64,000 nucleotides of DNA, from positions 1-64,000 of the forward strand of contig JANWWP010000017.1 of NCBI GenBank assembly GCA_025055575.1, in the 5' to 3' direction. Positions 35,183 through 45,151 of this stretch are shown here, in pieces. The stretch comes from Flavobacteriales bacterium (GTDB taxonomy: Bacteria; Bacteroidota; Bacteroidia; CAIKAF01). The position numbers were made by a program, and so were the translations under genes. Positions within the stretch are counted from its first letter, which is position 1. Each line of letters opens with the position of its first letter. The notes under the pieces were generated by a model that ran no database searches, had not been told where the DNA came from, and saw nothing but the letters and a program-made list of their open reading frames with translations.

Positions 35183-37806
35183 ATGCTGATGAGCTCGCGG
35201 TCTTCTTCTTCTTTGTATGCCATAATCTGCTCCAAAGCGTCCGGAACCACATCGCTGCAAATGACGATAAAACTGCCTTTTTCCGCAGTTTTCAAAGCAT
35301 GATCTATGGCTTCGCGCTCGGTCTTTATCACTTCCACAGGCTTGGAGGGGTCTGTGCCTTGAATGCCCGTAGTGAGCAACTGAATGATTTCGTCCTCCGA
35401 ACGACCCCGCAGATTGCGATCCTGCCGAATGATAATTTTATCAAAATACCGTGCCGCTTCGGCCCCAAGGCTGATGATGTCCTCATCGCGGCGGTCACCC
35501 ACGCCGGCAATAATGCCCACCTTGGGCCGGGCATCCACCCGGGAAATAAATTGTCCGATGGCGTGCAAACCGGCGGTGTTGTGAGCGTAGTCCACCATGA
35601 CGGTGAAATTGTGAAAATGGAAAATATTCATTCGGCCCGGGGTTTGGGCAGGGGAAGGGATGAAGGTATTGAGTGCGATACGAATATCTTCCACCGAAAT
35701 GCCTTTAACAAAAGCTGCCAGGACGGCCGCAAGGGCGTTCGCCACGTTAAATTCAGCCTTACCACCAAAAGTGATGGGCACGTTGGACACCCGTTCCACC
35801 CGTATTTTCCAGTTCCCCTTAAGCACGGTGAGATAACCGTTTTCATAGACGGCCGCCAGACCGCCTTCCTGACAGTGTTTGCGCACACGGGGATTGTTTT
35901 CGTCCAGAGAAAATAAGGCAATACGGCATGTGAGATCCTGGCGCATGGCATACACGCGGTCGTCATCCGCGTTCAAAACCGCATAACCTTCCGGGAAAAC
36001 ACTTTGCGGCACCACACTTTTCACCCGGCTCAACTGATCCAGATTATCAATACCCCCAAGGCCCAAATGATCGGCGGCAATATTGGTGACCACGGCCACA
36101 TCGCACTGATGAAATCCCAACCCCGCACGGAGAATGCCACCTCGGGCTGTTTCCAATACCGCAAAATCCACTGTGGGATCCTTCAATACGAATTCCGCCG
36201 ATACCGGCCCGGTGCAATCTCCTTTCATCATGAGTTGATTCTGAATATACACGCCATCCGTTGTGGTGTACCCCGGCTTGTAACCGGCCTGTTTCACGAT
36301 GTGGGCTATCAGGCGCGTTGTGGTCGTTTTTCCATTGGTGCCTGTAATGGCAATAATGGGTATGCGCGCCGAGGTGCCGGGGGGATACAGCATGTCCAGG
36401 ACAGGCTCAGCCACATTGCGGGGCAGGCCTTCGGTGGGCTCCAAATGCATGCGAAAGCCGGGCGCTGCATTTACTTCCAGAACAGCGCCGCCGTTCTCAG
36501 ACAAGGGCGTGGATAGGTCCGGGGCCATAATATCTATGCCGCAGATATCCAATCCAATGATGCGCGCGATGCGTTCGCACATAAAAATGTTGGAGGGATG
36601 CACCAAATCGGTGACGTCGGTAGCCGTACCTCCCGTGCTGATATTGGCTGTTGGCTTGAGATAGAGGGTTTCGCCCTCCGGCAAAACGGAATCCAGAGTG
36701 AGCCCCTTGTCTTGCAAAATTTTTTCAGTGAATTCGTCCACTTTAATGGACGTGAGGACTTTCTCATGCCCATAGCCGCGCCGCGGATCGGAATTCACAA
36801 TATCAATCAGTTGCTGAATGGTGTGGACACCATCGCCTGTGACGGCCGCCGGTGTGCGGCGGGCAGCGGCCACAAATTTGTAATTGATGACCAGCACCCG
36901 ATGGTCGTGACCGGTAATAAACTTTTCTACAATGACACCCCGGCTGTATTTGCGGGCGGCTTCAAAACCGGCCACCAATTCCTCCCAGTTTCGCAGATTG
37001 GTGGTGGCGCCCTTTCCATGATTTCCGTTCACGGGCTTGGTAACCAAAGGATATCCTATGCGGCGCGCGGCGGCTTCCAAGTCTTCCATATCATAACAAA
37101 TGCGCCCTTTGGGAACCGGAATTTCAGCGGCTTCCAATAGATTTTTCGTATCTTCTTTGTCGCAGGCTATCTCCACGGCAATGTTACTGGTTTGACTGGT
37201 AACCGTGGCCTGAATGCGCTTTTGGTTTACGCCGTACCCCAGCTGTACCAAAGAATGACGGTTGAGCCGAATATAGGGTATTTTGCGCCGTATGGCTTCT
37301 TCAACGATCGAAGCCGTACTGGGCCCCAATCTTTCTTCTTCGCGAATTTCCCGAAGTTTTTGAATGTCTTCGCTGAGATCATACTCTGTGCCATCCACAA
37401 GCGCCTGGGCAATCCGAACGGAGGCCTTGGCCGCATATATACCGGCTTTTTCTTCGTAGTAGCTGAACACCACGTGGTACACTCCTTTCTGAGATGTTTC
37501 CCGCGTGCGGCCAAAGCCTACATCCATGCCGGCCAGCGTCTGCAATTCCAAGGCAATATGCTCCACCACGTGCCCCATCCAGGTGCCTTCGGCCACGCGA
37601 CTGAAAAATCCGCCCGGGACACCCTCGCTGCACCTGTGTTCATACATCGTGGGGAACAGGCTGGTGAGTCGGTCATAAAAACCAGGTATTTTGCTTGTGG
37701 GCTTTTCTTCCAGGTCCTCCAAATCCAAAAGCATGACTATCAGTTTATGCCTGCGTATGGACCAGTAGTTAGGCCCTTTCATCACTTTTATGTCTAGAAT
37801 TTTCAT
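35179..37806 (-). CDS. cphA: Cyanophycin synthetase
   Basis: 875 aa; N-terminal domain + ATP-grasp (VTKPVNGNHGKGATTNL) + Mur ligase (IAITGTNGKTTTTRLIAHIVKQAG, GGILRAGLGFHQCDVAVVTNIAADHLG). Confidence 0.96.
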   Translation of the reverse strand: MKILDIKVMKGPNYWSIRRHKLIVMLLDLEDLEEKPTSKIPGFYDRLTSLFPTMYEHRCSEGVPGGFFSRVAEGTWMGHVVEHIALELQTLAGMDVGFGRTRETSQKGVYHVVFSYYEEKAGIYAAKASVRIAQALVDGTEYDLSEDIQKLREIREEERLGPSTASIVEEAIRRKIPYIRLNRHSLVQLGYGVNQKRIQATVTSQTSNIAVEIACDKEDTKNLLEAAEIPVPKGRICYDMEDLEAAARRIGYPLVTKPVNGNHGKGATTNLRNWEELVAGFEAARKYSRGVIVEKFITGHDHRVLVINYKFVAAARRTPAAVTGDGVHTIQQLIDIVNSDPRRGYGHEKVLTSIKVDEFTEKILQDKGLTLDSVLPEGETLYLKPTANISTGGTATDVTDLVHPSNIFMCERIARIIGLDICGIDIMAPDLSTPLSENGGAVLEVNAAPGFRMHLEPTEGLPRNVAEPVLDMLYPPGTSARIPIIAITGTNGKTTTTRLIAHIVKQAGYKPGYTTTDGVYIQNQLMMKGDCTGPVSAEFVLKDPTVDFAVLETARGGILRAGLGFHQCDVAVVTNIAADHLGLGGIDNLDQLSRVKSVVPQSVFPEGYAVLNADDDRVYAMRQDLTCRIALFSLDENNPRVRKHCQEGGLAAVYENGYLTVLKGNWKIRVERVSNVPITFGGKAEFNVANALAAVLAAFVKGISVEDIRIALNTFIPSPAQTPGRMNIFHFHNFTVMVDYAHNTAGLHAIGQFISRVDARPKVGIIAGVGDRRDEDIISLGAEAARYFDKIIIRQDRNLRGRSEDEIIQLLTTGIQGTDPSKPVEVIKTEREAIDHALKTAEKGSFIVICSDVVPDALEQIMAYKEEEDRELISI

Positions 37807-37991
37807 GCGCGGTCAGGGTTTTCAGGTAGTAAAAATAGAAGAGAAAAAAACATTCGCACGCCCACCTTCTACCGACCATTAACCTTTGAGTCCTATCTTA
37901 TGCCATGCAAAACCAAACTTAAAAGTTATTTACTGGAAGTTTCTGAATTAAAGTTCTATTTTATTTAACGACATTCAGAGTTTATGTAGTT

Positions 37992-38420
37992 TTGCATATT
38001 GAAAGAAAGGACTTGCGCATTCCCAACTTTAAATATCCGTTGTCCTTTTTGGCTCTGACGCTCGTTCTTTTTCTGAGGACGGATTTACACCAAATCCTAC
38101 GCGCGCCCATTCTTTGGCACCATTACTTAGAGCACAAGGCTCTGAATCCAGATTGCAGTTTTTGGGATTTTCTTAGCCTTCATTATGGTGGAATAATTTC
38201 CCATCCTGATGACAACCACCACGACCACGAAAATCTCCCCTTCAAGCCTTTTGACGCAAAAATTCTTCATTTTTTCTCTACTCCTTTTGATTTGGATTCC
38301 CGGATCCTCGTCGGAAAGATTTTTGGTATAGAAAATCTCTTGAGGGATATCGTCTGCTTCTGCTTACCCGAGGGTTGGAGATCCAACATTTGGCAGCCCC
38401 CTAAATCAAATTCTATTTAA
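37992..38420 (+). CDS. Small hypothetical protein with His/Asp cluster upstream of metal RND pump; start uncertain (TAGTTTTG box at 37987-37994 overlaps the annotated TTG)
   Basis: HPDDNHHDHENLPF; signal-anchor-like N-terminus; same strand as czcA-like gene. Confidence 0.5.
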   Translation: MHIERKDLRIPNFKYPLSFLALTLVLFLRTDLHQILRAPILWHHYLEHKALNPDCSFWDFLSLHYGGIISHPDDNHHDHENLPFKPFDAKILHFFSTPFDLDSRILVGKIFGIENLLRDIVCFCLPEGWRSNIWQPPKSNSI

Positions 38421-38526
38421 GAGAAAAAGAGGCCATTCAGCTCGAGAATTGCTGCATTAGCCTTCGGGAAATTCTCTCCTACCCCTCAATTTTTATTAAA
38501 GTATATCCCAAAATAACATTCTGGAT

Positions 38527-41500
38527 ATGTTTTCTAGATTAGTAAATTATTCAATTAAAAATAATTACTTAGTATTAATAGGAATTTTTTTAGGTGTGAT
38601 ATGGGGCATCTGGGAAGCCCGTAACCTGGCGATTGATGCTGTCCCCGATATCACCAACAATCAGGTGCAGCTGATCACGACGGCCCCAGCCTTTAGCGCC
38701 GAGGACATGGAGCGTCTGGTCACCTTCCCACTGGAACAGGCCCTGCGCAACATTCCCGGGTTGATGGAAATGCGCAGTTTTTCCCGGCTGGGTCTTTCAG
38801 TCATCACGCTTGTTTTCAATGACGAAACCGATGTGTATTGGGCCCGACAACAAATTTCAGAACGTCTGCCACAAGCCCGGGAACAGTTGCCGGCCGGAGT
38901 GGCACCGCCATTTTTGGCGCCGGTCACCACCGGCCTGGGGGAGATTTTTCAATATGTTCTCAGGCCCGCTCCCGGATTTGAAAAACGATACGATGCCCTG
39001 GCCCTGCGCTCCATCCAGGACTGGGTGGTGCGCCGTCAACTGCTGGGAGTGCCTGGTGTGGCAGATGTCAGCAGCTTTGGCGGGCGGGTGCTGCAGTACG
39101 TGGTGAGCTACAACCCAGCGGTTCTAAAAACCTACGGCCTGTCGCCCGAAAATCTGGCGGAAGCCCTAAACCGGGCCAGTGGCGTTGCGGGCGGCGCTTA
39201 TATTGAAAAAGGAAATAGGGCTTTTTTTCTGCGGGCTGATGGGCTTTTTAATACCCCACAGGATATTGAAAACACCGTGGTGGGAATAAGTTCGGATGGC
39301 ACGCCCATTCGAATTCGGAATGTGGCCAAAGTTCATACAGGCTTCGCCCTGCCTTACGGGGGCATGGTCTACAACGACAGCCTGGAAGTGGCCGGCGGGA
39401 TTGTGATGATGCTGAAAGGAGAAAACGGCAACCGGGTGGTTCAAAATGTGAAAAAAAGGATAGAGGAAATTCGAAGCACCCTGCCAGAAGGTGTGATTCT
39501 GGAACCGTTTCTAGACCGGAGCAGACTGGTGGGAAGTGTCCTGCGGACCGTTCGAAATAATCTTGTGGAAGGCGCCTTAATTGTTCTGGGAGTCCTTTCC
39601 ATATTGTTAGGAAGCATCCGGGCCGGACTTATCGTGGCCTCAGTGATTCCTTTAGCCCTCCTCTTTGCGGTGGTGATGATGAAACACTTTGGCCTAAGCG
39701 GAAACCTAATGAGTCTGGGAGCGCTGGACTTTGGTTTGATTGTGGACGGTGCCGTGATCGTGGTGGAGGGGGTTCTGTATGGCCTGCATACGCATGTGTC
39801 GCGCCAGATGCACGGTTCAGAAAGAGCTTTTCTTGCAGATATTATTCAAAAATCCAGTGGGCGCCTTCTTCGCAGCGCCTTCTTCGGGCAATTGATCATA
39901 CTGGCTGTGTATCTCCCCATCCTGAGCCTGGAGGGTATTGAAGGAAAAATGTTTCGACCCATGGCCCTCACTGTGATTTTTGCCCTGGCCGGAGCCTTCA
40001 TTTTATCATTCACGTATGTTCCAGCCCTCACCACTCTGGTGCTTCGACGCGCTGACGGTCACCATTCCGAAAAAGCTGAAAAGCTCTTGGGGCCTTTAGC
40101 GAAGTTCCAGTCCAAAATTCTGTTCTTTTTATTAAGAAGACCTTACTGGGTGGTGCTGGCATTGTTGTTCATGCTGCTCATATCAGTTAGCCTAATCCGT
40201 CGAATGGGAGGCGAATTTATTCCCACTTTGCCGGAGGGAGATTTAGCCATCGAGACACGGCTGACCACGGGCAGCAGTTTAACTTCTTCCCTTGGAACAG
40301 TGAAGCAAGGGGCCGCTTTATTGCTTAAGAAATTTCCTGAAGTCCTTAGGGTGGTGAGCAAAACAGGAACCGGCGAAATTCCAACAGATCCTATGCCAAT
40401 GGAAGCCAGTGATATGATGGTGGTCCTGCGGGACAAATCGGAATGGGTATCGGCCAGAACTTGGGCGGATCTCATTTCACAAATTCAGGATTGTCTGAAA
40501 GGTATTCCCGGCGTTTATTTTTCTGTTCAATATCCTGTGGCCATGCGTTTTAATGAATTGTTGACAGGGGCCCGGCAGGATGTAGTGTGCAAGGTGTTCG
40601 GCGAAAACCTGGATACCTTGGTAATGCTGGCCGAACAAATTGGACAGGAAGCGGAAAAGATTCCCGGGGTGGCCAGTGTCTATATTGAATCCTTGAAAGG
40701 CGCTTCCGAAATTCGAGTTCAAATACAGAGAGAGCAAGCCGCCCGATTAGGAGTGGACATGGGCTCCCTGGCCCTTGCTTTGAGCACGGCTTTTGCCGGC
40801 CAGCAAACCGGGATGTTATTTCAAAATGAACGGCGGCATCCTATCGTCCTCCGGCTCGATTCGGCACTCAGATCCGATTTGGAGACATTGGAAAGGCTGC
40901 CGGTGGCCACCAAGGCGGGAGGATGGGTGCCTCTGGGCCAGGTAGCTTCCATCTACGTTGGAGAGGGCATCCATCAAATCCAGCGCGAAGATGCCCGACG
41001 GCGAATTGTGGTGGGCTTTAATGTGTTGGAAGCAGATGTGGAATCGGTGGTGCAACAACTGCAAAGGCAATTGAGCCTTCATCCGCTGCCTGCAGGTTAT
41101 ACCCTGAAAATAGGGGGCGCCTATGAGCATCTGGTCTCGGCGCGGCGCCGCTTGTTTTTGGTAGTGCCCTTGGCTTTGGCTGTCATTTTTATTTTTTTAT
41201 TCATGGCATTCAGGAGTTTATTGCCGGTCTGGATCGTGTTTTTAGCGGTTCCATTCTCTGCGGTGGGAGGCCTAATGGCTCTTTCCCTTCGTCACATGCC
41301 CTTCAGCATCAGCGGAGGGGTTGGTTTTGTCGTGCTTTTTGGGGTTTCTGTCCTCAATGGGATTGTTTTAGTGAACGAAATCCGCCGCCTGATGTCGGAA
41401 GAAAAGTATTCCCTCTACAGAGCCGTGTTCAAAGCCAGCCAGATAAGACTTCGGCCCATTTTAATTACCGCCCTGGTAGCCTCTCTTGGTTTTCTTCCTA

Positions 41501-41658
41501 TGGCCATCAGCACCGGCAACGGAGCTGAGGTGCAACGTCCATTGGCCACGGTTGTCATTGGCGGACTAATGATTTCCACCTTCCTGACGCTCATTTTGTT
41601 ACCCTTTTTCTTTATTATTTTCTCAAAATTATTTAAAACTAAAACAGAAAATCATTAA
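38527..41658 (+). CDS. CusA/CzcA family heavy-metal efflux RND transporter
   Basis: 1043 aa; NLAIDAVPDITNNQVQLITTAPAFSAEDMERLVTFPLEQAL; DFGLIVDGAVIVVEG (HME-type TM4 motif). Confidence 0.93.
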   Translation: MFSRLVNYSIKNNYLVLIGIFLGVIWGIWEARNLAIDAVPDITNNQVQLITTAPAFSAEDMERLVTFPLEQALRNIPGLMEMRSFSRLGLSVITLVFNDETDVYWARQQISERLPQAREQLPAGVAPPFLAPVTTGLGEIFQYVLRPAPGFEKRYDALALRSIQDWVVRRQLLGVPGVADVSSFGGRVLQYVVSYNPAVLKTYGLSPENLAEALNRASGVAGGAYIEKGNRAFFLRADGLFNTPQDIENTVVGISSDGTPIRIRNVAKVHTGFALPYGGMVYNDSLEVAGGIVMMLKGENGNRVVQNVKKRIEEIRSTLPEGVILEPFLDRSRLVGSVLRTVRNNLVEGALIVLGVLSILLGSIRAGLIVASVIPLALLFAVVMMKHFGLSGNLMSLGALDFGLIVDGAVIVVEGVLYGLHTHVSRQMHGSERAFLADIIQKSSGRLLRSAFFGQLIILAVYLPILSLEGIEGKMFRPMALTVIFALAGAFILSFTYVPALTTLVLRRADGHHSEKAEKLLGPLAKFQSKILFFLLRRPYWVVLALLFMLLISVSLIRRMGGEFIPTLPEGDLAIETRLTTGSSLTSSLGTVKQGAALLLKKFPEVLRVVSKTGTGEIPTDPMPMEASDMMVVLRDKSEWVSARTWADLISQIQDCLKGIPGVYFSVQYPVAMRFNELLTGARQDVVCKVFGENLDTLVMLAEQIGQEAEKIPGVASVYIESLKGASEIRVQIQREQAARLGVDMGSLALALSTAFAGQQTGMLFQNERRHPIVLRLDSALRSDLETLERLPVATKAGGWVPLGQVASIYVGEGIHQIQREDARRRIVVGFNVLEADVESVVQQLQRQLSLHPLPAGYTLKIGGAYEHLVSARRRLFLVVPLALAVIFIFLFMAFRSLLPVWIVFLAVPFSAVGGLMALSLRHMPFSISGGVGFVVLFGVSVLNGIVLVNEIRRLMSEEKYSLYRAVFKASQIRLRPILITALVASLGFLPMAISTGNGAEVQRPLATVVIGGLMISTFLTLILLPFFFIIFSKLFKTKTENH

Positions 41659-41703
41659 TATTTTTAGTTTTTATCATAGTTTGATTTATTATAATTCAAA
41701 AAA

Positions 41704-42864
41704 ATGGAAAAAAAAGTATATTTAGCAGTCCTTTTTAACTTTATTATTTTTTGTTTAATTTTTACTTTGAGTTGCAGAAAAAATCTCTCCCAATTATCCT
41801 CCACCCCGGAGGCGCCAAAAACCGACACAATTAAGCCGGGTCCACCCGGCAATTTAATTCTCAACCACCTGCATTTGGGAAAATGGGTGCCATGCTCCTT
41901 CTCTTCTTTTTTCCAATCCGATGGCGTGGCTGAGTTGGTGCCTTCCGCAAGGATAAGCTTGTCTGCGCCGGTTTCTGGCCGGGTGGCTGAGTTATTTATC
42001 AGACCAGGCATGTCCGTGAAAAAAGGTCAGGTTCTGGCTGTGTTGGAAAGCATAGAATATATTAACATTCAAAAGGATTACCTTACCGAAAAATACATTT
42101 TAACCCAGGTAGAAAGTGAATATAATCGGCAGAAATCACTAATTTCAATGCGCACGGTAAGTGAAAAATCATTCGAAGAAATTGAAGCCCGCCTGGGCAG
42201 CCAGAAAGCCTCACTGAAAGCGTTGGAAGAAAAGTTGCGTTGCATGGGCATAGAACCTTCGGGCGTTCAGGAATCCAATCTCAGCAGAAAATTGCTTTTA
42301 CGCGCCCCTTCCAATGGCCTGGTGGCTTCGGTACAGGTCCATATGGGCAAACAAGTAACCCCCCAGGAAGCGCTCTGTGAATTGTGGGATCTTGCAGGGA
42401 TACAGCTCAAATTTCTGGTATTTGGAGACGATCTTCAAGGGGTCTCTGTGGGGCAACCAATAGAGGCCTGGAGCACTTTTTCCCCGGAAACGAAATGGAA
42501 AGGACGGGTGGAATATGTGGGGGCAATGTCTGAAAAGGAAAAATACACACCCGTGTATTGTTCTTTAATGGAAGGAGGTCAGGAAATACGCCCGGGCTGG
42601 CCGGTTTCGGCCCGTTTTTTCAATGCGCCAAAACCCGCCTGGAAAGTTCCAAACGGGGCGCTGGTTTTTTTAGGAGAACGCTCCTTAATTTTTAAAAGCA
42701 AAGCGCTGGGGCAATTTGAGCCCATACCTGTCAAAGTGCTCCAGCTTGGTAAAGATTCCAGTATAATCAAATGTCTTGAAAAAGCCTGCTCGGATGATGA
42801 CATTTTCTTATTCTCACAGGCCAATGTTTTATACGGCATATTAAAATCTGGTAGTGCGGATTAA
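41704..42864 (+). CDS. Efflux RND transporter periplasmic adaptor subunit (CusB/CzcB-like)
   Basis: Lipoprotein-like N-terminus (FTLSCRKN); SAPVSGRVAELFIRPGMSVKKGQVLAVLES; follows RND pump. Confidence 0.85.
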   Translation: MEKKVYLAVLFNFIIFCLIFTLSCRKNLSQLSSTPEAPKTDTIKPGPPGNLILNHLHLGKWVPCSFSSFFQSDGVAELVPSARISLSAPVSGRVAELFIRPGMSVKKGQVLAVLESIEYINIQKDYLTEKYILTQVESEYNRQKSLISMRTVSEKSFEEIEARLGSQKASLKALEEKLRCMGIEPSGVQESNLSRKLLLRAPSNGLVASVQVHMGKQVTPQEALCELWDLAGIQLKFLVFGDDLQGVSVGQPIEAWSTFSPETKWKGRVEYVGAMSEKEKYTPVYCSLMEGGQEIRPGWPVSARFFNAPKPAWKVPNGALVFLGERSLIFKSKALGQFEPIPVKVLQLGKDSSIIKCLEKACSDDDIFLFSQANVLYGILKSGSAD

Positions 42865-42902
42865 TGGAGGGGCCAGGTGCTTCACTTTCCAGTATTAATC
42901 CT

Positions 42903-42910
42903 TACATTTG
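42903..42910 (+). promoter_or_regulatory. -7 box TACATTTG only 4 nt upstream of ATG 42915
   Basis: TAnnTTTG. Confidence 0.6.
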
Positions 42911-42914
42911 AAAA

Positions 42915-44216
42915 ATGGGGTGGATTTCCGGCGCAGTTTGGCTTGTGTTGTGCGGCGCCTGGATCATGTGGGCAGGCCGCCATCTGACGCCCCGTGTCTC
43001 GCAACGTTGGCTGGGAGGGCTGTGGGCGTTAAAAATAGCCGCGGGGTTTGCGATATGGTGGATTTATGCCCATTACTATTCGGATGAAAAAACAGGAGAC
43101 ATTATCTCCTATCATGCGGATGGTTTAGAGCTGCGAAAAATTTTCTGGCAGTCGCCCTTAAAATACGTTCAGGTATTGTTGGGGATGCACAACAACTATG
43201 AGGAAGAATTTGCCCCACTCTACAACACCATGCGCTATTGGTACGAGGAATGGAAAGGCAGCAACCTGATCATTGAACCGCGGAACATGATCCGTCTCAG
43301 TTCCCTGGTAGGCTTGCTGACGGGCGGCTGGATTTTCTCACACATTGTGGTTTTTTCCTGTTTGGCCATGCTGGGGATTTTGTTTTTGACAGCCGGATTT
43401 CGGAGCGCTGGCATTTTTTCGGACGAACGGTGGCTGATGGCCGGCGCCACCTTAGCGCCATCGGCATTGGCCTGGACTTCGGCCCCCATGCGCGAGGCGC
43501 CTATGATGCTGGGTTTGGGTATGGCTGTGGCGGGCGCCGTGTGGGTCCGTAGAAACCTTTCATTCAAGGCTTTTGCTACGCTTCTTGGTGGTTTTTGGTG
43601 GCTGGCTTATTTTAAAACTCATGTGGCTCTGACTTTATTTATGCCGGTTGTATTGTATTTGCTAGCACCTGCTGACCGACGCCAAGCCCTGGTATTATAT
43701 GGAGGCTCCCTTCTGGCGCTCCTGATATTTCTCTACGCCACCCCGTCAGGCGCCTTCGTTTTGAAAGTGGTAGCCAAAAAGCGGATAGATTTTATCCATG
43801 TGGCTGAGGTGTGGGAGGCCCGCAGCCGCATTCCGGTGCCGGAAGTCCCCCAACGTTTGGAACAACTTCCACAAAGTGTGGCCCACGCCCTCACCAATAC
43901 CTTTTTTCAACCTATGCCCTGGCGGGTCAAGGGCCTGCTGGACAGCTTGGCTTTGGGAGAAAACATTTTGTTTTCTGCCCTTTTGGCTTTATCGCTCTGG
44001 CGGATCTGGCGGTTCCAGAATTTACCACTGAATTTTGTGATGCTGGTGGTTCTGTTCAGTTTTTTTCAGGCCTTACTGATAGGGCTTACCACTTCTGTCG
44101 CCGGTGCCATAGTGCGCTATAAATGCAGCATTCTGGCGATACTTACGCCTTTTCTTTTGTTAAGCCTCCAGCCAAAAAATGCGAGAGAAACAAAAAATCT
44201 CAAAACCGATGAATGA
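42915..44216 (+). CDS. Uncharacterized polytopic membrane protein
   Basis: 433 aa, multiple TM segments; no clear motif. Confidence 0.65.
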   Translation: MGWISGAVWLVLCGAWIMWAGRHLTPRVSQRWLGGLWALKIAAGFAIWWIYAHYYSDEKTGDIISYHADGLELRKIFWQSPLKYVQVLLGMHNNYEEEFAPLYNTMRYWYEEWKGSNLIIEPRNMIRLSSLVGLLTGGWIFSHIVVFSCLAMLGILFLTAGFRSAGIFSDERWLMAGATLAPSALAWTSAPMREAPMMLGLGMAVAGAVWVRRNLSFKAFATLLGGFWWLAYFKTHVALTLFMPVVLYLLAPADRRQALVLYGGSLLALLIFLYATPSGAFVLKVVAKKRIDFIHVAEVWEARSRIPVPEVPQRLEQLPQSVAHALTNTFFQPMPWRVKGLLDSLALGENILFSALLALSLWRIWRFQNLPLNFVMLVVLFSFFQALLIGLTTSVAGAIVRYKCSILAILTPFLLLSLQPKNARETKNLKTDE

Positions 44217-45147
44217 CGGTGATGGCGTATCCGTCAAGTTCCTTCCGGGCTTTTTCAAGATCTTCCGTAAAACCTAGCAGATAACCGCCACCGCCCGAAC
44301 CGCACAACTTCAGGTAATAAGCCTCTGTTTCCAGACCGCGCTGCCACACTTTTTTGAATTTGCCCGGAATCATAGGGGTGAGATAGCTGAGCAGAAAGCG
44401 GCTCAGGTCTTTGACGTTGGCCAAAAGCTCCCGGGTCTCCCCTTTCAGAAAGGCTTTAATGCAATTGTCGTTAAATGGAATCATCTCCTTTTTCAGGAGT
44501 TTAAGGAATCCTTTTTCTTTCCGGCATTTATCCAGGAAAAGATTGACGAGCGGCTTGGTGTTGCCGGGCGTCCCCGTGTTGATCAGGAAGATTCCACCCT
44601 TGCCGTTCAGACGCGATTCCGGGATGCCCACCGCATCAATGGCCGATTTGTTACGAATGAGAAGTGGGTGTTCTAAGTAACAAATTAAGGGGTCGATGCC
44701 CGAACTGGTGCCATGAAAATAGCTTTCCATGGCGGCCAGGTGGTTTTTCAATGTGAGAATTTGATCCCCTGTTATGGACTCGTCGTTATAAATTTTATCA
44801 AAAGCGTACCTGTCATACACCGCCGCCACCAAGGCGCCGGAACTCCCCACCCCAAAGCCCTGCGGTATGGTGCTGTCAAAAATCAAACCTCTTTCTACAT
44901 CACGCTCCAAGGCTTCAATATCCAACCGAAAGCCCAGGGAACCTTCCTCCTGTTTTTTCCTTAAAAAAGCCGCATATTCTTTGAGGCTAAGGTTGGAGGC
45001 ACGGGCCTCCTCTTCCGTCAAATTGGAGGAGCTGAAGGCCAGTTTGCCTTTATAAAAATCGAAGGGAATGGAAAGCCCCATAGAGTTGTGAATGAGACTG
45101 TATTCCCCAAACAAGAGGATTTTAGATTTGAAAGTGTCTCTTTTCAT
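44200..45147 (-). CDS. Mevalonate kinase (GHMP family)
   Basis: KILLFGEYSLIHNSMGLSIPF, IPQGFGVGSSGALVAAVYDRYA, GTSSGIDPLICYL, KLCGSGGGGYLLGF. Confidence 0.87.
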   Translation of the reverse strand: MKRDTFKSKILLFGEYSLIHNSMGLSIPFDFYKGKLAFSSSNLTEEEARASNLSLKEYAAFLRKKQEEGSLGFRLDIEALERDVERGLIFDSTIPQGFGVGSSGALVAAVYDRYAFDKIYNDESITGDQILTLKNHLAAMESYFHGTSSGIDPLICYLEHPLLIRNKSAIDAVGIPESRLNGKGGIFLINTGTPGNTKPLVNLFLDKCRKEKGFLKLLKKEMIPFNDNCIKAFLKGETRELLANVKDLSRFLLSYLTPMIPGKFKKVWQRGLETEAYYLKLCGSGGGGYLLGFTEDLEKARKELDGYAITVIHRF

Positions 45148-45151
45148 GGTT

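Noticed and set aside
35152-35916. 254-aa plus-strand ORF
   Set aside because: Antisense to cphA; no domain features.
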